A DNA stretch of 46,573 nt from Clostridium sp. CAG:411 (GTDB lineage Bacteria; Bacillota; Clostridia; Lachnospirales; Lachnospiraceae), in NCBI GenBank assembly GCA_000437275.1, contig FR899689.1, forward strand, positions 1 through 46,573, given 5' to 3'. Shown one piece after another: positions 17,222 through 25,242 of this stretch. Made by a program: the position numbers and the translations under genes. Positions within the stretch are counted from its first letter, which is position 1; each line of letters starts with the position of its first letter. The notes under the pieces were generated by a model. That model had not been told where the DNA came from, did no database searches, and worked only from the letters and a program-made list of their open reading frames with translations.

Positions 17222-18496
17222 TCAAAATTTGTCGTAATAATTTATATCTTCCTCTTCACTTTCTTCTGGAAATACGTCCTCCTCATACATACGTTCTTTC
17301 TTTAACCGTATGATGCGAATTCCCTGCACCAGTATAATGACCAACATACAAAATACGACAAAATACAATATTCCATTTCCACCAGAAGCTTGCTGTTTGT
17401 TCGTACTACCTGTTGCATCCTCTGTTTCTGTATATCTTTGCAAAGTTTCTCCCACACGATCAAATCGGTAAAATTTAGCTGCTCCCTCTCCAATTCTTCC
17501 ATAAATTAACACATGATCAACATCCTGCCCATCTTGCTTTGCATACACCGTAATCTGTGTACTGTTTATCACAATAGAACTTTCTTTATAGCCCGCAGGT
17601 ATAACCGAAGAACTAGGGATAGGAACAATTTCAATATCTACAGATGTTTTCATATGTGTAGTATCTCCATTTTTATAAATGGTAAGAGCAGCTTCCGATT
17701 TATCTTGGTTTTCATCCTCTGTATTCTCCGCTTCCTTCACCTGTTGTTCTTCTTGTTTTAAATTTTCTTCCTGCTTTGTAGCTTTGTTAATCTGAAGCGT
17801 ATAGGTTTTTGTAGTTCCATTTTTAGCGGTAACTGTTATTGTTGCAATGTTTTCCCCTTCTTTTAGGCTTTCATTTCCTACAATCTTAACCGTATCCGTC
17901 TTTAATTTTGCCTTCGCATCAATATATACCATATCGGTAGCAGAGGAAACATCTAACGTGTATTTTGTTATATTTCGGTCAAATTCAGGAGTCAATGTTC
18001 CTTCATTCACTTTCAACGAAGTCAAACCAACCTGACTGGTCGTTTTCTGCTTTTTTTCTGCAAGATGCAATTGCAATGTGTTCTTTGATACAGACATCTG
18101 CTCGTTTGTAGTAGAGGCATACATATATACCTCATCACTGATATATACTTCGGTATCTCCCGGTTGTAAGGCTTTAAAGGTCACATGATACTCTCGCATC
18201 TGCTTGTTTCCCTTTTTCATATCGCTAATATAAATCAGTCCATCACTTCCAGTTACATGTTTTCCCGTATCTACCAGTTCTAACATTGACGTATCATAAG
18301 CAACATATGTCTGGAATCCCCCCACACCTGCAGCAGACTGTGCTGTAATTGTTACAACAAAACTTTCTCCCTCCTCAAATTCATCACCCGCTACAGAAAA
18401 AGCAACCGATGCGCTGGCTGCATAGATTGCTTCTCCATGTAGTGATAAGAATAAGAAAAGGAAAAAACTCAATATAATTCCTATTCTATATCTCAT
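17222..18496 (-). CDS. Membrane-anchored surface protein with cohesin-like and cadherin-like domains
   Basis: Surface protein of 424 residues. A signal peptide (about 1-28) is followed by a cohesin-like beta-sandwich (about 29-150; segments GDEFEEGESFVVTITAQS, YDTSMLELVDTG and FKALQPGDTEVYI). A cadherin-like beta-sandwich domain (PF12733 type, about 158-240) comes next, with LKVNEGTLTPEFDRNITKYT and NGTTKTYTLQINKA. An acidic Glu/Gln-rich linker and a further small domain follow. One C-terminal membrane helix (about 375-397, LYFVVFCMLVIILVQG) ends in a charged, very acidic cytoplasmic tail. Topology is therefore outside domains, one anchor, inside tail. The gene lies 27 bases after the SH3 protein gene and 10 bases before queH. 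No dockerin partner is visible in this window, so the cohesin-like fold may serve another binding role. Confidence 0.75.
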   Translation of the reverse strand: MRYRIGIILSFFLFLFLSLHGEAIYAASASVAFSVAGDEFEEGESFVVTITAQSAAGVGGFQTYVAYDTSMLELVDTGKHVTGSDGLIYISDMKKGNKQMREYHVTFKALQPGDTEVYISDEVYMYASTTNEQMSVSKNTLQLHLAEKKQKTTSQVGLTSLKVNEGTLTPEFDRNITKYTLDVSSATDMVYIDAKAKLKTDTVKIVGNESLKEGENIATITVTAKNGTTKTYTLQINKATKQEENLKQEEQQVKEAENTEDENQDKSEAALTIYKNGDTTHMKTSVDIEIVPIPSSSVIPAGYKESSIVINSTQITVYAKQDGQDVDHVLIYGRIGEGAAKFYRFDRVGETLQRYTETEDATGSTNKQQASGGNGILYFVVFCMLVIILVQGIRIIRLKKERMYEEDVFPEESEEEDINYYDKF

Positions 18497-18523
18497 AACT
18501 GTTTCCTCTATCCTTTTTACCGA

Positions 18524-19483
18524 CTATTGAATATATTGTGCCATAACATAGCCACTCAACATTACATTATCATAAGAAAAGACCACATAACACCAATCTA
18601 CATTGTCATTCGTTAATCTTCCAAAAATGTATACCAGTGTTCCCTTTTTCAATTGCACATTTTTCCCATCTATCTGAGTACGATCCTGATCTAAGCCTGG
18701 CAATTGACGTACATTTAATAATTCTGCCTGTACAGTTCCAGTTTCAATGGTCGCTGCTCCATCTGTGGCAACCGCTGGAGTCGTAATCGTTCCCTGTATT
18801 GGTGCCTTCGTTGGTTTTACTTCTGGCGTAACCGTTGGTTTTGGTGAAGCTGTAACTGTAACCTTCTTTTCTGCTTTAAATAGTACCTGATTTGCTAAAA
18901 TATAACCACTTAAAACATTGTCTTTATAAGTAAAAGATACCTTAAACCATTTTTTCCCGTTGGCATTGGCTTCTTTTTTCACTGTTACACTTTTCCCATT
19001 GGATATTTTTATCTTTGTATTGTTGTAAGTTAAATAATCATCACTGACACCAGGTGTATTACGAACATTTATTTTTGCACTGGCTGTAATCGTTCCCTCT
19101 ACTGCTGAGGCAAAAGTTAATGCTACATAATCACTGTGTACATATCCCTGTAAGGTTGTGTCTTCATACTTGAAGGTAATATAGTACCAAACGACACCCT
19201 TTACCAATTTTTGTTTTGTAATGGTTATTTTTTTATTTTTCTTTATGGTAACATTTTCCCCTTCATAAGTAAGCTGTTCTGAAGTAATACTTGCTTTGGT
19301 ACGCACACGCAAAGAGTTTGCAGTTACTTTAGCTCCAATCTTTAGCCCTGAAATTGTTTTTGAATTTGTAGCTGCTGCCTCAGCTATACTTCTTCCAATT
19401 CCAAATCCTTCTGTAACAACACATGTAGCGGTAAATACAAGCAATAGTACTATCGCCATTATCTTTTTTCCCTTTTTATACAT
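18524..19483 (-). CDS. Secreted protein with three bacterial SH3 domains
   Basis: Secreted protein of about 319 residues. The ATG at 19483 has AAAGGA nine bases upstream and gives a compact signal peptide (MYKKGKKIMA then a hydrophobic core). Further in-frame ATGs at 19501 and 19516 have weaker sites. Three SH3b-like repeats follow. Each opens with an N-x-R motif (SLRVRTK, INVRNTPG, LNVRQLPG), has a central W-Y/F-x-V/I strand, and ends in GYV/GYI. The second and third are separated by a Pro/Thr/Lys linker (TVTASPKPTVTPEVKPTKAP), which looks like a wall-spanning segment. Bacterial SH3 domains usually bind peptidoglycan peptides. There is no catalytic domain, so the protein is probably a wall-binding adaptor. 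It heads a cluster with the cohesin-like protein and queH. Confidence 0.8.
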   Translation of the reverse strand: MYKKGKKIMAIVLLLVFTATCVVTEGFGIGRSIAEAAATNSKTISGLKIGAKVTANSLRVRTKASITSEQLTYEGENVTIKKNKKITITKQKLVKGVVWYYITFKYEDTTLQGYVHSDYVALTFASAVEGTITASAKINVRNTPGVSDDYLTYNNTKIKISNGKSVTVKKEANANGKKWFKVSFTYKDNVLSGYILANQVLFKAEKKVTVTASPKPTVTPEVKPTKAPIQGTITTPAVATDGAATIETGTVQAELLNVRQLPGLDQDRTQIDGKNVQLKKGTLVYIFGRLTNDNVDWCYVVFSYDNVMLSGYVMAQYIQ

Positions 19484-19522
19484 CCTTCTCAGTCCTTTCA
19501 TCCCAAAATAGGGCATCTTCTG

Positions 19523-20767
19523 TTATTCTGGTTCTACAATTTTTCCTGCCACAGCACAAGTTGCAGCCGTTTTTGGAGATGCGAGATAAATTCCAACTTT
19601 AGAAGTTCCCATTCTTCCCAAAAAGTTTCTATTATTCGTTGCCACAACGGTTTCACCATCGGTCAAAATGCCGCCAGTTCTTCCGCAGCAAAGTCCACAA
19701 CTTGGATGTGTGATAATCGCTCCCGCCTTGGCTAAAATTGCCATGGTGCCATTTTCCATTGCCTGCTTATAGATTTTTCGACTGGCTGGTGTCACGATTA
19801 GTTTTACAAATGGTGCCACTTTCTTGTCTTTTAAGACTTCGGCTGCTGCCATCAAATCTTCCAAACGGCCATTTGTACAAGAACCGATAAATACCTGGTC
19901 AATTTCTTTTCCTACAAGCTGGGATACTGGTTTCACATTATCCACGTTGGATGGACATGCCATAACCGGAACAAAATCCTTTGCATCGTAAACAATTTCT
20001 CTGCAATATACCGCGTCACTGTCACCGATTAAATCTTTTTCCTTATCCGTAAGTTCCATCTCACAATATTCTGCTGTTTTTTCATCCGGGGTAAATAATG
20101 CACACTTTGCCCCAGCTTCAATTGCCATATTTGACATAGACATACGGGAAGCAACAGACATATTTTCTACCGTATCACCTGCAAATTCTAATGCTTTGTA
20201 TGTTGCACCATCTGCACCTAAATCTCCAATCAATTTCAGTATGATGTCCTTTGCCATAACATTTTCTGGTAATGTTCCATTGATTGTCACTTTAATAGTT
20301 TCTGGTACACGTACCCACATAGTTCCTGTTCCCAGAATACTTGCCATCTCGGTGTAACCAATACCAGAAGAAAAGGCACCCACGCATCCATATGTAGTTG
20401 TATGACTGTCTGTACCAAATACAATATTTCCAGGCTTAACATATCCTGCTTCTGTCATAAGCTGATGACAAATACCATCAGAACGATGAATATTCTTCAT
20501 GCCATATTTTTTTACAAATTCATTTCCTACACGAAAATGTCTCGTATCGTCTACCTGACTGGCTGGTACTAAATGATCGTAAATCAATACTACCTTGTCT
20601 GGGTCCCATAATTTTTTAAATCCCATCTCCTCAAATTTAGATGCTACAAATGGAATGAAAATATCATGTATCATAACACGATCCACATTTACAGTAACAA
20701 TCTCTCCGGGTTTTACTTCTTTACCTACATTATTACGAATAATTTTTTCAATAATTGTTGCTCCCAT
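19523..20767 (-). CDS. Aconitase-superfamily dehydratase large subunit (LeuC/HacA/DmdA-like), copy 1
   Basis: 414-residue Fe-S hydro-lyase large subunit. The length fits the archaeal/clostridial isopropylmalate-homoaconitate-dimethylmalate group rather than the roughly 470-residue E. coli LeuC. Fe-S ligands are in FIGSCTNGRLEDL and HPSCGLCCGRTGG. Substrate and active-site features include VFGTDSHTTTYGCVGAFSSG and the DHLVPASQ His. It follows its small subunit after 9 bases (AGGAGG before the ATG), the reverse of the usual leuC-leuD order. Reaction class: reversible dehydration/rehydration of a 2-hydroxyacid. Candidate substrates are isopropylmalate, citramalate/citraconate or 2,3-dimethylmalate. 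No leuA or leuB is nearby to settle this. Confidence 0.85.
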   Translation of the reverse strand: MGATIIEKIIRNNVGKEVKPGEIVTVNVDRVMIHDIFIPFVASKFEEMGFKKLWDPDKVVLIYDHLVPASQVDDTRHFRVGNEFVKKYGMKNIHRSDGICHQLMTEAGYVKPGNIVFGTDSHTTTYGCVGAFSSGIGYTEMASILGTGTMWVRVPETIKVTINGTLPENVMAKDIILKLIGDLGADGATYKALEFAGDTVENMSVASRMSMSNMAIEAGAKCALFTPDEKTAEYCEMELTDKEKDLIGDSDAVYCREIVYDAKDFVPVMACPSNVDNVKPVSQLVGKEIDQVFIGSCTNGRLEDLMAAAEVLKDKKVAPFVKLIVTPASRKIYKQAMENGTMAILAKAGAIITHPSCGLCCGRTGGILTDGETVVATNNRNFLGRMGTSKVGIYLASPKTAATCAVAGKIVEPE

Positions 20768-20776
20768 AGTAACCTC

Positions 20777-21268
20777 CTAATCCAAACCGTTTAATTTACG
20801 CATTGCCTTTACAAGACCGCCTGCATTAATAATATCCATTAGGTTGTCAGGAAGGGAAGCAATCGGAAAATTCTGTCCCTTATATTCAATACTTTCATTG
20901 AGTGTTACGGTCACTTCATCGCCTTCTTTTACCACATCTCTTAATTGTTCATTTTCAATCAAAAGCAATCCATTGTTAATCGAATTGCGGAAGAAAATCC
21001 TCGCAAAAGACTTGGCAATGACACATTTTATTCCCAACGCTTTAATAATCTCTGGTGCCTGTTCACGAGAAGAACCACATCCAAAGTTCTTTCCTGCTAC
21101 AATAATGTCTCCTTCTTTAATCTGACCTGCCAATTCAGGGCGCAATGGTGAAAATGCGTATGGCGCCATATCATTTACAGTTTCTAATGCCAGGTATTCT
21201 GTTGGAATAATAATATCTGTATCAATATCATCTCCAAGCACCCAAATTTTTCCACTAAATTTATCCAT
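20777..21268 (-). CDS. Aconitase-superfamily dehydratase small subunit (LeuD-like), copy 1
   Basis: 163-residue swivelling-domain subunit. It has the expected DDIDTDIIIPTEYL opening, the ENFGCGSSREQ-type motif here as GKNFGCGSSREQAPEII, and FARIFFRNSINNGLLLIE. The specificity loop after DIIIP reads YLAL. In characterised members a Y-L-R-T loop marks tricarboxylate-using homoaconitase and Y-L-V-Y marks isopropylmalate isomerase, so the missing Arg argues against homoaconitate or citrate-like substrates. It lies 9 bases before its large subunit and 69 bases after the second large subunit. Confidence 0.85.
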   Translation of the reverse strand: MDKFSGKIWVLGDDIDTDIIIPTEYLALETVNDMAPYAFSPLRPELAGQIKEGDIIVAGKNFGCGSSREQAPEIIKALGIKCVIAKSFARIFFRNSINNGLLLIENEQLRDVVKEGDEVTVTLNESIEYKGQNFPIASLPDNLMDIINAGGLVKAMRKLNGLD

Positions 21269-21337
21269 GGTTTTACCTCTTTCTCACGTTATGTTTATGA
21301 TTTACAAAAGAATATTACTTCGTCTGTTTCTTTTCTA

Positions 21338-22585
21338 TTAAACCATATCTGCTGTTGCAATCTCACCTTTAATCGCTGAAGCTGTAACCGTTGCTGCGCT
21401 TGCTAAGTATACGAAGGAATCCTTATGTCCTGCACGTCCCTTAAAGTTTCTGGTACCTGTACTGATCAGCACTTCATTTTCGCCTATGACACCCTGACAG
21501 CTTCCCCAGCAAACACTACAGTTTGGATTCATAACAATTGCACCTGCATCCATAAAGATCTTTAACAATCCCTCTTCCAATGCCTGTTCATATACAGCAG
21601 CACTGGCAGGAACTACCAAGAAACGTACCAATGGATGCACTTTTTTATCTTTAAGGATTTCAGCTCCTACTCTTAAATCCTCAATACGACCATTGTTGCA
21701 AGAACCTAAAAATGCTTCATCAATATGTGTTCCTACACACTCTCTTGCATCAACCACGCTATCTACAAAATGAGGCTTAGCAACGATTGGCTTAATCTTT
21801 GACAAGTCAATGTCATACACTTTCGCAAATTTTGCATCCGCATCACTTGTAAACTCATGTTTTGGCTTTCTTCCATGTTCTTTTAAGTACGCACGAGTTA
21901 TATCATCTACTTCCATCAATGCTGTCTTTGCACCTGCTTCTACACACAGATTACAAATAGCAATACGCGCACTCATATCTAATGTCTTTAGACCTTCTCC
22001 GCCAAATTCCATTGCCATATAATTTGCACCATTGGCACCAATCTGTCCAATAATCGTAAGGATTAAATCTCTGGCATATACGCCCTCTGGCAATTTTCCT
22101 GTCAAATTAAAGCGTAATGTTTCTGGAACCAATAACCATGACTTTCCAGTTACCATGGCATATAAATAGTCCGTACATCCAACACCTGTACCAAAGGCAC
22201 CTACTGCACCATATGCACATGTATGGCTGTCTGCACCAAAAATCAATTCTCCAGAGGTTACATGGTTTTCCATCATTACCTGATGACAGACACCTGCACC
22301 CTCGTAAAATGTAATTCCATGCTCTTTTGCAAAATCACGCATCTTTTTATGGGATGCGGCTGTCTTTACACTATCACAAGGAACATTGTGGTCTACAATC
22401 CAAACAAGCTTATTCACGTCTGCAATACGTGGATGCTTTAATTTATGATACATATCAATGGTAAGATGCGTTGTTCCATCATTACTCATCAGACGGTCTA
22501 ATTCTACCGTATGAATATCTCCCGGCTTTACTTCTTCCACACCAGCCGCTGCTGCAATGATCTTTTCTGCTATTGTCATTCCCAT
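21338..22585 (-). CDS. Aconitase-superfamily dehydratase large subunit (LeuC-like), copy 2
   Basis: 415-residue large subunit, clearly related to but distinct from the neighbouring copy. Fe-S cysteines lie in FLGSCNNGRIEDL and NPNCSVCWGSCQG; active-site motifs include IFGADSHTCAYGAVGAFGTG and VDHNVPCDS. The N-terminus (MGMTIAEKIIAAAAGVEEVK) resembles clostridial LeuC, but the following region (SNDGTTHLTIDMYHK) differs from the standard NDxTxPxAI type. The start has GGAGG eight bases upstream, overlapping the end of its small subunit gene. Possible roles are isopropylmalate isomerase, or a related dehydratase with the other copy serving leucine synthesis. Confidence 0.85.
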   Translation of the reverse strand: MGMTIAEKIIAAAAGVEEVKPGDIHTVELDRLMSNDGTTHLTIDMYHKLKHPRIADVNKLVWIVDHNVPCDSVKTAASHKKMRDFAKEHGITFYEGAGVCHQVMMENHVTSGELIFGADSHTCAYGAVGAFGTGVGCTDYLYAMVTGKSWLLVPETLRFNLTGKLPEGVYARDLILTIIGQIGANGANYMAMEFGGEGLKTLDMSARIAICNLCVEAGAKTALMEVDDITRAYLKEHGRKPKHEFTSDADAKFAKVYDIDLSKIKPIVAKPHFVDSVVDARECVGTHIDEAFLGSCNNGRIEDLRVGAEILKDKKVHPLVRFLVVPASAAVYEQALEEGLLKIFMDAGAIVMNPNCSVCWGSCQGVIGENEVLISTGTRNFKGRAGHKDSFVYLASAATVTASAIKGEIATADMV

Positions 22586-22588
22586 CTT

Positions 22589-23062
22589 TTAATCCTCCTT
22601 ATTTAATGATGCAATCAGACCACCCTGGTCCAAAATTCCCTGCATATATTCTGGAAGCTTTGTACATTCGTATTCTTTGCCATTTACACGTACAACACCT
22701 TCCTGCATAGATAATTCCATCTCATCTTCAGGGTTTACATTTTCATGTAAATCTTTGCATACAATAACCGGCAATCCAATATTAATTGCATTTCTATAGA
22801 AAATTCTAGCAAAGGACTTTGCAACCACAGCTTTTACACCTAATGCCTTTAGTACACTTGGAGCCTGCTCTCTGGAAGAACCACATCCAAAGTTTTCAGA
22901 TGCTACAACATAATCTCCCGGCTTTACTTTGCTTGCAAATTCTGGGTCTAATGACTCAAATGTATATGCTTTCATCTCATCAATTGTAGAAAACAAAAGA
23001 TACTGCGATGCGATAATCTGATCCGTATCCACATCCTGCTGGAACTTAAAAACCTTACCCAT
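22589..23062 (-). CDS. Aconitase-superfamily dehydratase small subunit (LeuD-like), copy 2
   Basis: 157-residue small subunit with DVDTDQIIASQYL, ENFGCGSSREQAPSVLK and FARIFYRNAINIGLPVI. Its specificity loop is YLLF, hydrophobic like the YLVY loop of archaeal isopropylmalate isomerase. This makes pair 2 the better candidate for leucine biosynthesis, which is inference. It is first of four dehydratase genes and sits about 50 bases behind a good promoter; its large subunit follows after 3 bases. It shares only moderate similarity with the copy 1 subunit, so the duplication is old or the two pairs have different origins. Confidence 0.85.
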   Translation of the reverse strand: MGKVFKFQQDVDTDQIIASQYLLFSTIDEMKAYTFESLDPEFASKVKPGDYVVASENFGCGSSREQAPSVLKALGVKAVVAKSFARIFYRNAINIGLPVIVCKDLHENVNPEDEMELSMQEGVVRVNGKEYECTKLPEYMQGILDQGGLIASLNKED

Positions 23063-23114
23063 TTCTCTTCCTCCAAACTAATTCATAAATCTTTATCTAC
23101 AAAACTCAACATTT

Positions 23115-23144
23115 ATTTTACCATACTTAAAGACTGCTTTTCAA
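23115..23144 (-). promoter_or_regulatory. Promoter of the four-gene dehydratase operon
   Basis: The minus strand carries TTGAAA (23139-23144), 18 bases, then TAAAAT (23115-23120) preceded by TGG, forming an extended -10. It lies about 50 bases before the small-subunit start. No T-box or leader peptide is visible. Confidence 0.6.
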
Positions 23145-23152
23145 TAGGCAAA

Positions 23153-23190
23153 GAAAGCAGAAAGGGACTACTACATCCCCCTCTGCTTTC
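23153..23190. terminator. Hairpin terminator after purD
   Basis: GAAAGCAG...CTGCTTTC inverted repeat extended by AGGG/CCCC pairing, 28 bases beyond the purD stop on the minus strand. The T-tract is short, so efficiency is uncertain. Confidence 0.6.
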
Positions 23191-23217
23191 CTTTATTTGC
23201 AAGGTCAATATTTCTAC

Positions 23218-24489
23218 CTATGCCTCATCAATTGCTTTACCAATATCATTTCTCATATATTTATTTTCAAAAGAAATCCACTCGGTTGCCTTATAAGCAT
23301 TTGCTCTGGCTTCTTTGAGGTTTGCGCCCTTTGCTGTTACACCAAGTACACGTCCTCCATTTGTAACAATTCCTTCTGCTGTTCTTTTTGTTCCTGCATG
23401 GAATACATAGTATCCTTCTTTGTCCTTAAAGGTATCTAATCCAGAAATAAGTTTTCCTTTTTCGTATTTTTCAGGATATCCGTCGGATGCAAGTACCACG
23501 CAAACTGCTGCATTATCTTCAAACTGCAAATCAATCTGATCTAATTTTCCATCAATACAAGCTTCCATTACTTCAATAATATCATTCTTCATACGAGGAA
23601 GTACCACCTGTGCTTCTGGATCACCAAAACGGGCATTGTATTCTAATACTTTTGGTCCCTTTTCTGTAAGCATCAAACCAAAGAACATAATACCTGTAAA
23701 GTCTCTTCCTTCTGCCTTCATAGCATCCATCGATGCCTGATAAATATATTTATGGCAGAATGCATCCACTTCATCTGTATAGAACGGACTTGGTGAGAAA
23801 GTTCCCATACCACCTGTATTTAATCCCTTGTCGCCATCTTTGGCTCTCTTATGATCCTGTGCGCTTGTCATTGGCGCAATGTGTGTACCATCACAATAGC
23901 AAAGTACAGATACTTCTCTACCTGTCATAAATTCCTCAATTACAATCTTATCTCCCGCAGAACCAAACTGCTTATCCAACATCAATGTCTTAACGCCTTC
24001 TTTTGCTTCTTCTTTTGTATTGCAAATCAATACACCCTTTCCTAAAGCAAGACCATCTGCCTTTAACACGATTGGATACTCACTGGTCTCCAAATATGCA
24101 AGTGCATCTTCAGATGAAGTAAATGTCTCATATGCAGCAGTTGGGATGTTGTATTTCTTCATCAAATCTTTTGAAAATGCCTTAGAGCCTTCCAGAATAG
24201 CAGCATTCTTTCTAGGTCCAAATACACGAAGACCTCTCTCTTCGAATACATCTACCACGCCTGCTACCAATGGATCATCCATACCAATAATAGTAAGGTC
24301 AATTGCCTTTTCCTGTGCAAAATCAGCCAACTTCTCAAGTTCCATTGCGCCAATATCTACACATTCTGCTAATTCAGCAATACCAGCATTTCCAGGTGCA
24401 CAATAAATCTTATCTACCTTACTGCTCTTTGCCACGCTTGCTGCAATCGCATGTTCTCTTCCGCCGCTTCCTACGATTAAAACTTTCAT
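23218..24489 (-). CDS. purD: Phosphoribosylamine--glycine ligase (GARS)
   Basis: ATP-grasp enzyme of 423 residues that joins glycine to 5-phosphoribosylamine in de novo purine synthesis. It has the N-terminal MKVLIVGSGGREHAIA, the central ATP-grasp motifs (PIVLKADGLALGKGV and VIEEFMTGREVSVLC), TGGMGTFSPSPF, and the metal-binding VLEYNARFGDPEAQ. It is full length. It is third in a purM-purN-purD cluster, 15 bases after purN, with GGAG before the ATG. purH and purF are not in this window. Confidence 0.97.
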   Translation of the reverse strand: MKVLIVGSGGREHAIAASVAKSSKVDKIYCAPGNAGIAELAECVDIGAMELEKLADFAQEKAIDLTIIGMDDPLVAGVVDVFEERGLRVFGPRKNAAILEGSKAFSKDLMKKYNIPTAAYETFTSSEDALAYLETSEYPIVLKADGLALGKGVLICNTKEEAKEGVKTLMLDKQFGSAGDKIVIEEFMTGREVSVLCYCDGTHIAPMTSAQDHKRAKDGDKGLNTGGMGTFSPSPFYTDEVDAFCHKYIYQASMDAMKAEGRDFTGIMFFGLMLTEKGPKVLEYNARFGDPEAQVVLPRMKNDIIEVMEACIDGKLDQIDLQFEDNAAVCVVLASDGYPEKYEKGKLISGLDTFKDKEGYYVFHAGTKRTAEGIVTNGGRVLGVTAKGANLKEARANAYKATEWISFENKYMRNDIGKAIDEA

Positions 24490-24504
24490 CTTTTTTCTCC
24501 TTTT

Positions 24505-25128
24505 CTACTTTCTATGTACTAAATTATCTATAACCTCGATTTTTTCATTTGCAATTAGGTTGATAGCTTCTGGTAAAATATTCCATTCTGCTTCTTCCAT
24601 CACACGCTTTTGCAAAATTTCCGGAGTATCTCCCTCTTGCACATACACTGCCTTCTGCAAGATAATCGGTCCGGTATCTGTACCATCATCTACAAAATGT
24701 ACCGTAGCTCCTGTGACTTTCACACCTCTTGCTAACACTGCCTCATGCACATGCAATCCATAAAATCCGTCTCCACAAAAGGATGGGATCAAGGATGGAT
24801 GGATATTGATAATACGGTTTTTAAATGCAGCTACTACATTTTTCGGAATAATCACTAAATATCCAGCAAGAACAACTAAATCAATATCATGCTGTTGCAA
24901 TGCTTCTAACAATGCTTGGTTAAATGCTTCTCTGCTATCATAACTTTTTGGAGAAATGCACTCTCCTTTGATGCCATGTTTTTTGGCACGCTCCAACGCA
25001 TATGCATCCTGCTTGTTACTGATTACCACTTCTATCTTCGCATTTTGAATGGCTCCATCTTCTATTTTGTCAATAATGGCCTGTAAATTTGTTCCACCAC
25101 CGGAAACTAATACCGCTACCTTTAACAT
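24505..25128 (-). CDS. purN: Phosphoribosylglycinamide formyltransferase (GART)
   Basis: 10-formyl-THF-dependent enzyme of 207 residues. Typical motifs are VAVLVSGGGTNLQAI at the N-terminus and the catalytic IINIHPSLIPSF (Asn and His), followed by TVHFVDDGTDTGPII with the catalytic Asp. It acts directly after PurD in the pathway and sits between purM and purD on the DNA. AGGAGG lies five bases before the ATG. A hairpin separates it from purM. Confidence 0.97.
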   Translation of the reverse strand: MLKVAVLVSGGGTNLQAIIDKIEDGAIQNAKIEVVISNKQDAYALERAKKHGIKGECISPKSYDSREAFNQALLEALQQHDIDLVVLAGYLVIIPKNVVAAFKNRIINIHPSLIPSFCGDGFYGLHVHEAVLARGVKVTGATVHFVDDGTDTGPIILQKAVYVQEGDTPEILQKRVMEEAEWNILPEAINLIANEKIEVIDNLVHRK

Positions 25129-25157
25129 AAAGACCTCCTGTTCTCTTAGCAGAAGAA

Positions 25158-25203
25158 GGTGTCACAAAACCATCTCTTCTCATTTGATTGTTTTACGACA
25201 CCC
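25158..25203. promoter_or_regulatory. Hairpin between purM and purN
   Basis: GGTGTC...GACACC arms continue into imperfect AAAAC/GTTTT pairing in the 114-base purM-purN gap. It could be a partial terminator that lowers purND expression, or a processing or stability element; there is no long T-run. Confidence 0.4.
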
Positions 25204-25242
25204 TCTCTATCTATCTCTATAAAGTACCTTCTGTACTTCTTT

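Noticed and set aside
22589..23152. Leucine T-box or leader peptide upstream of the dehydratase operon
   Set aside because: The leader is short, with a promoter about 50 bases before the start. There is no T-box core, no terminator-antiterminator pair and no Leu-codon run.
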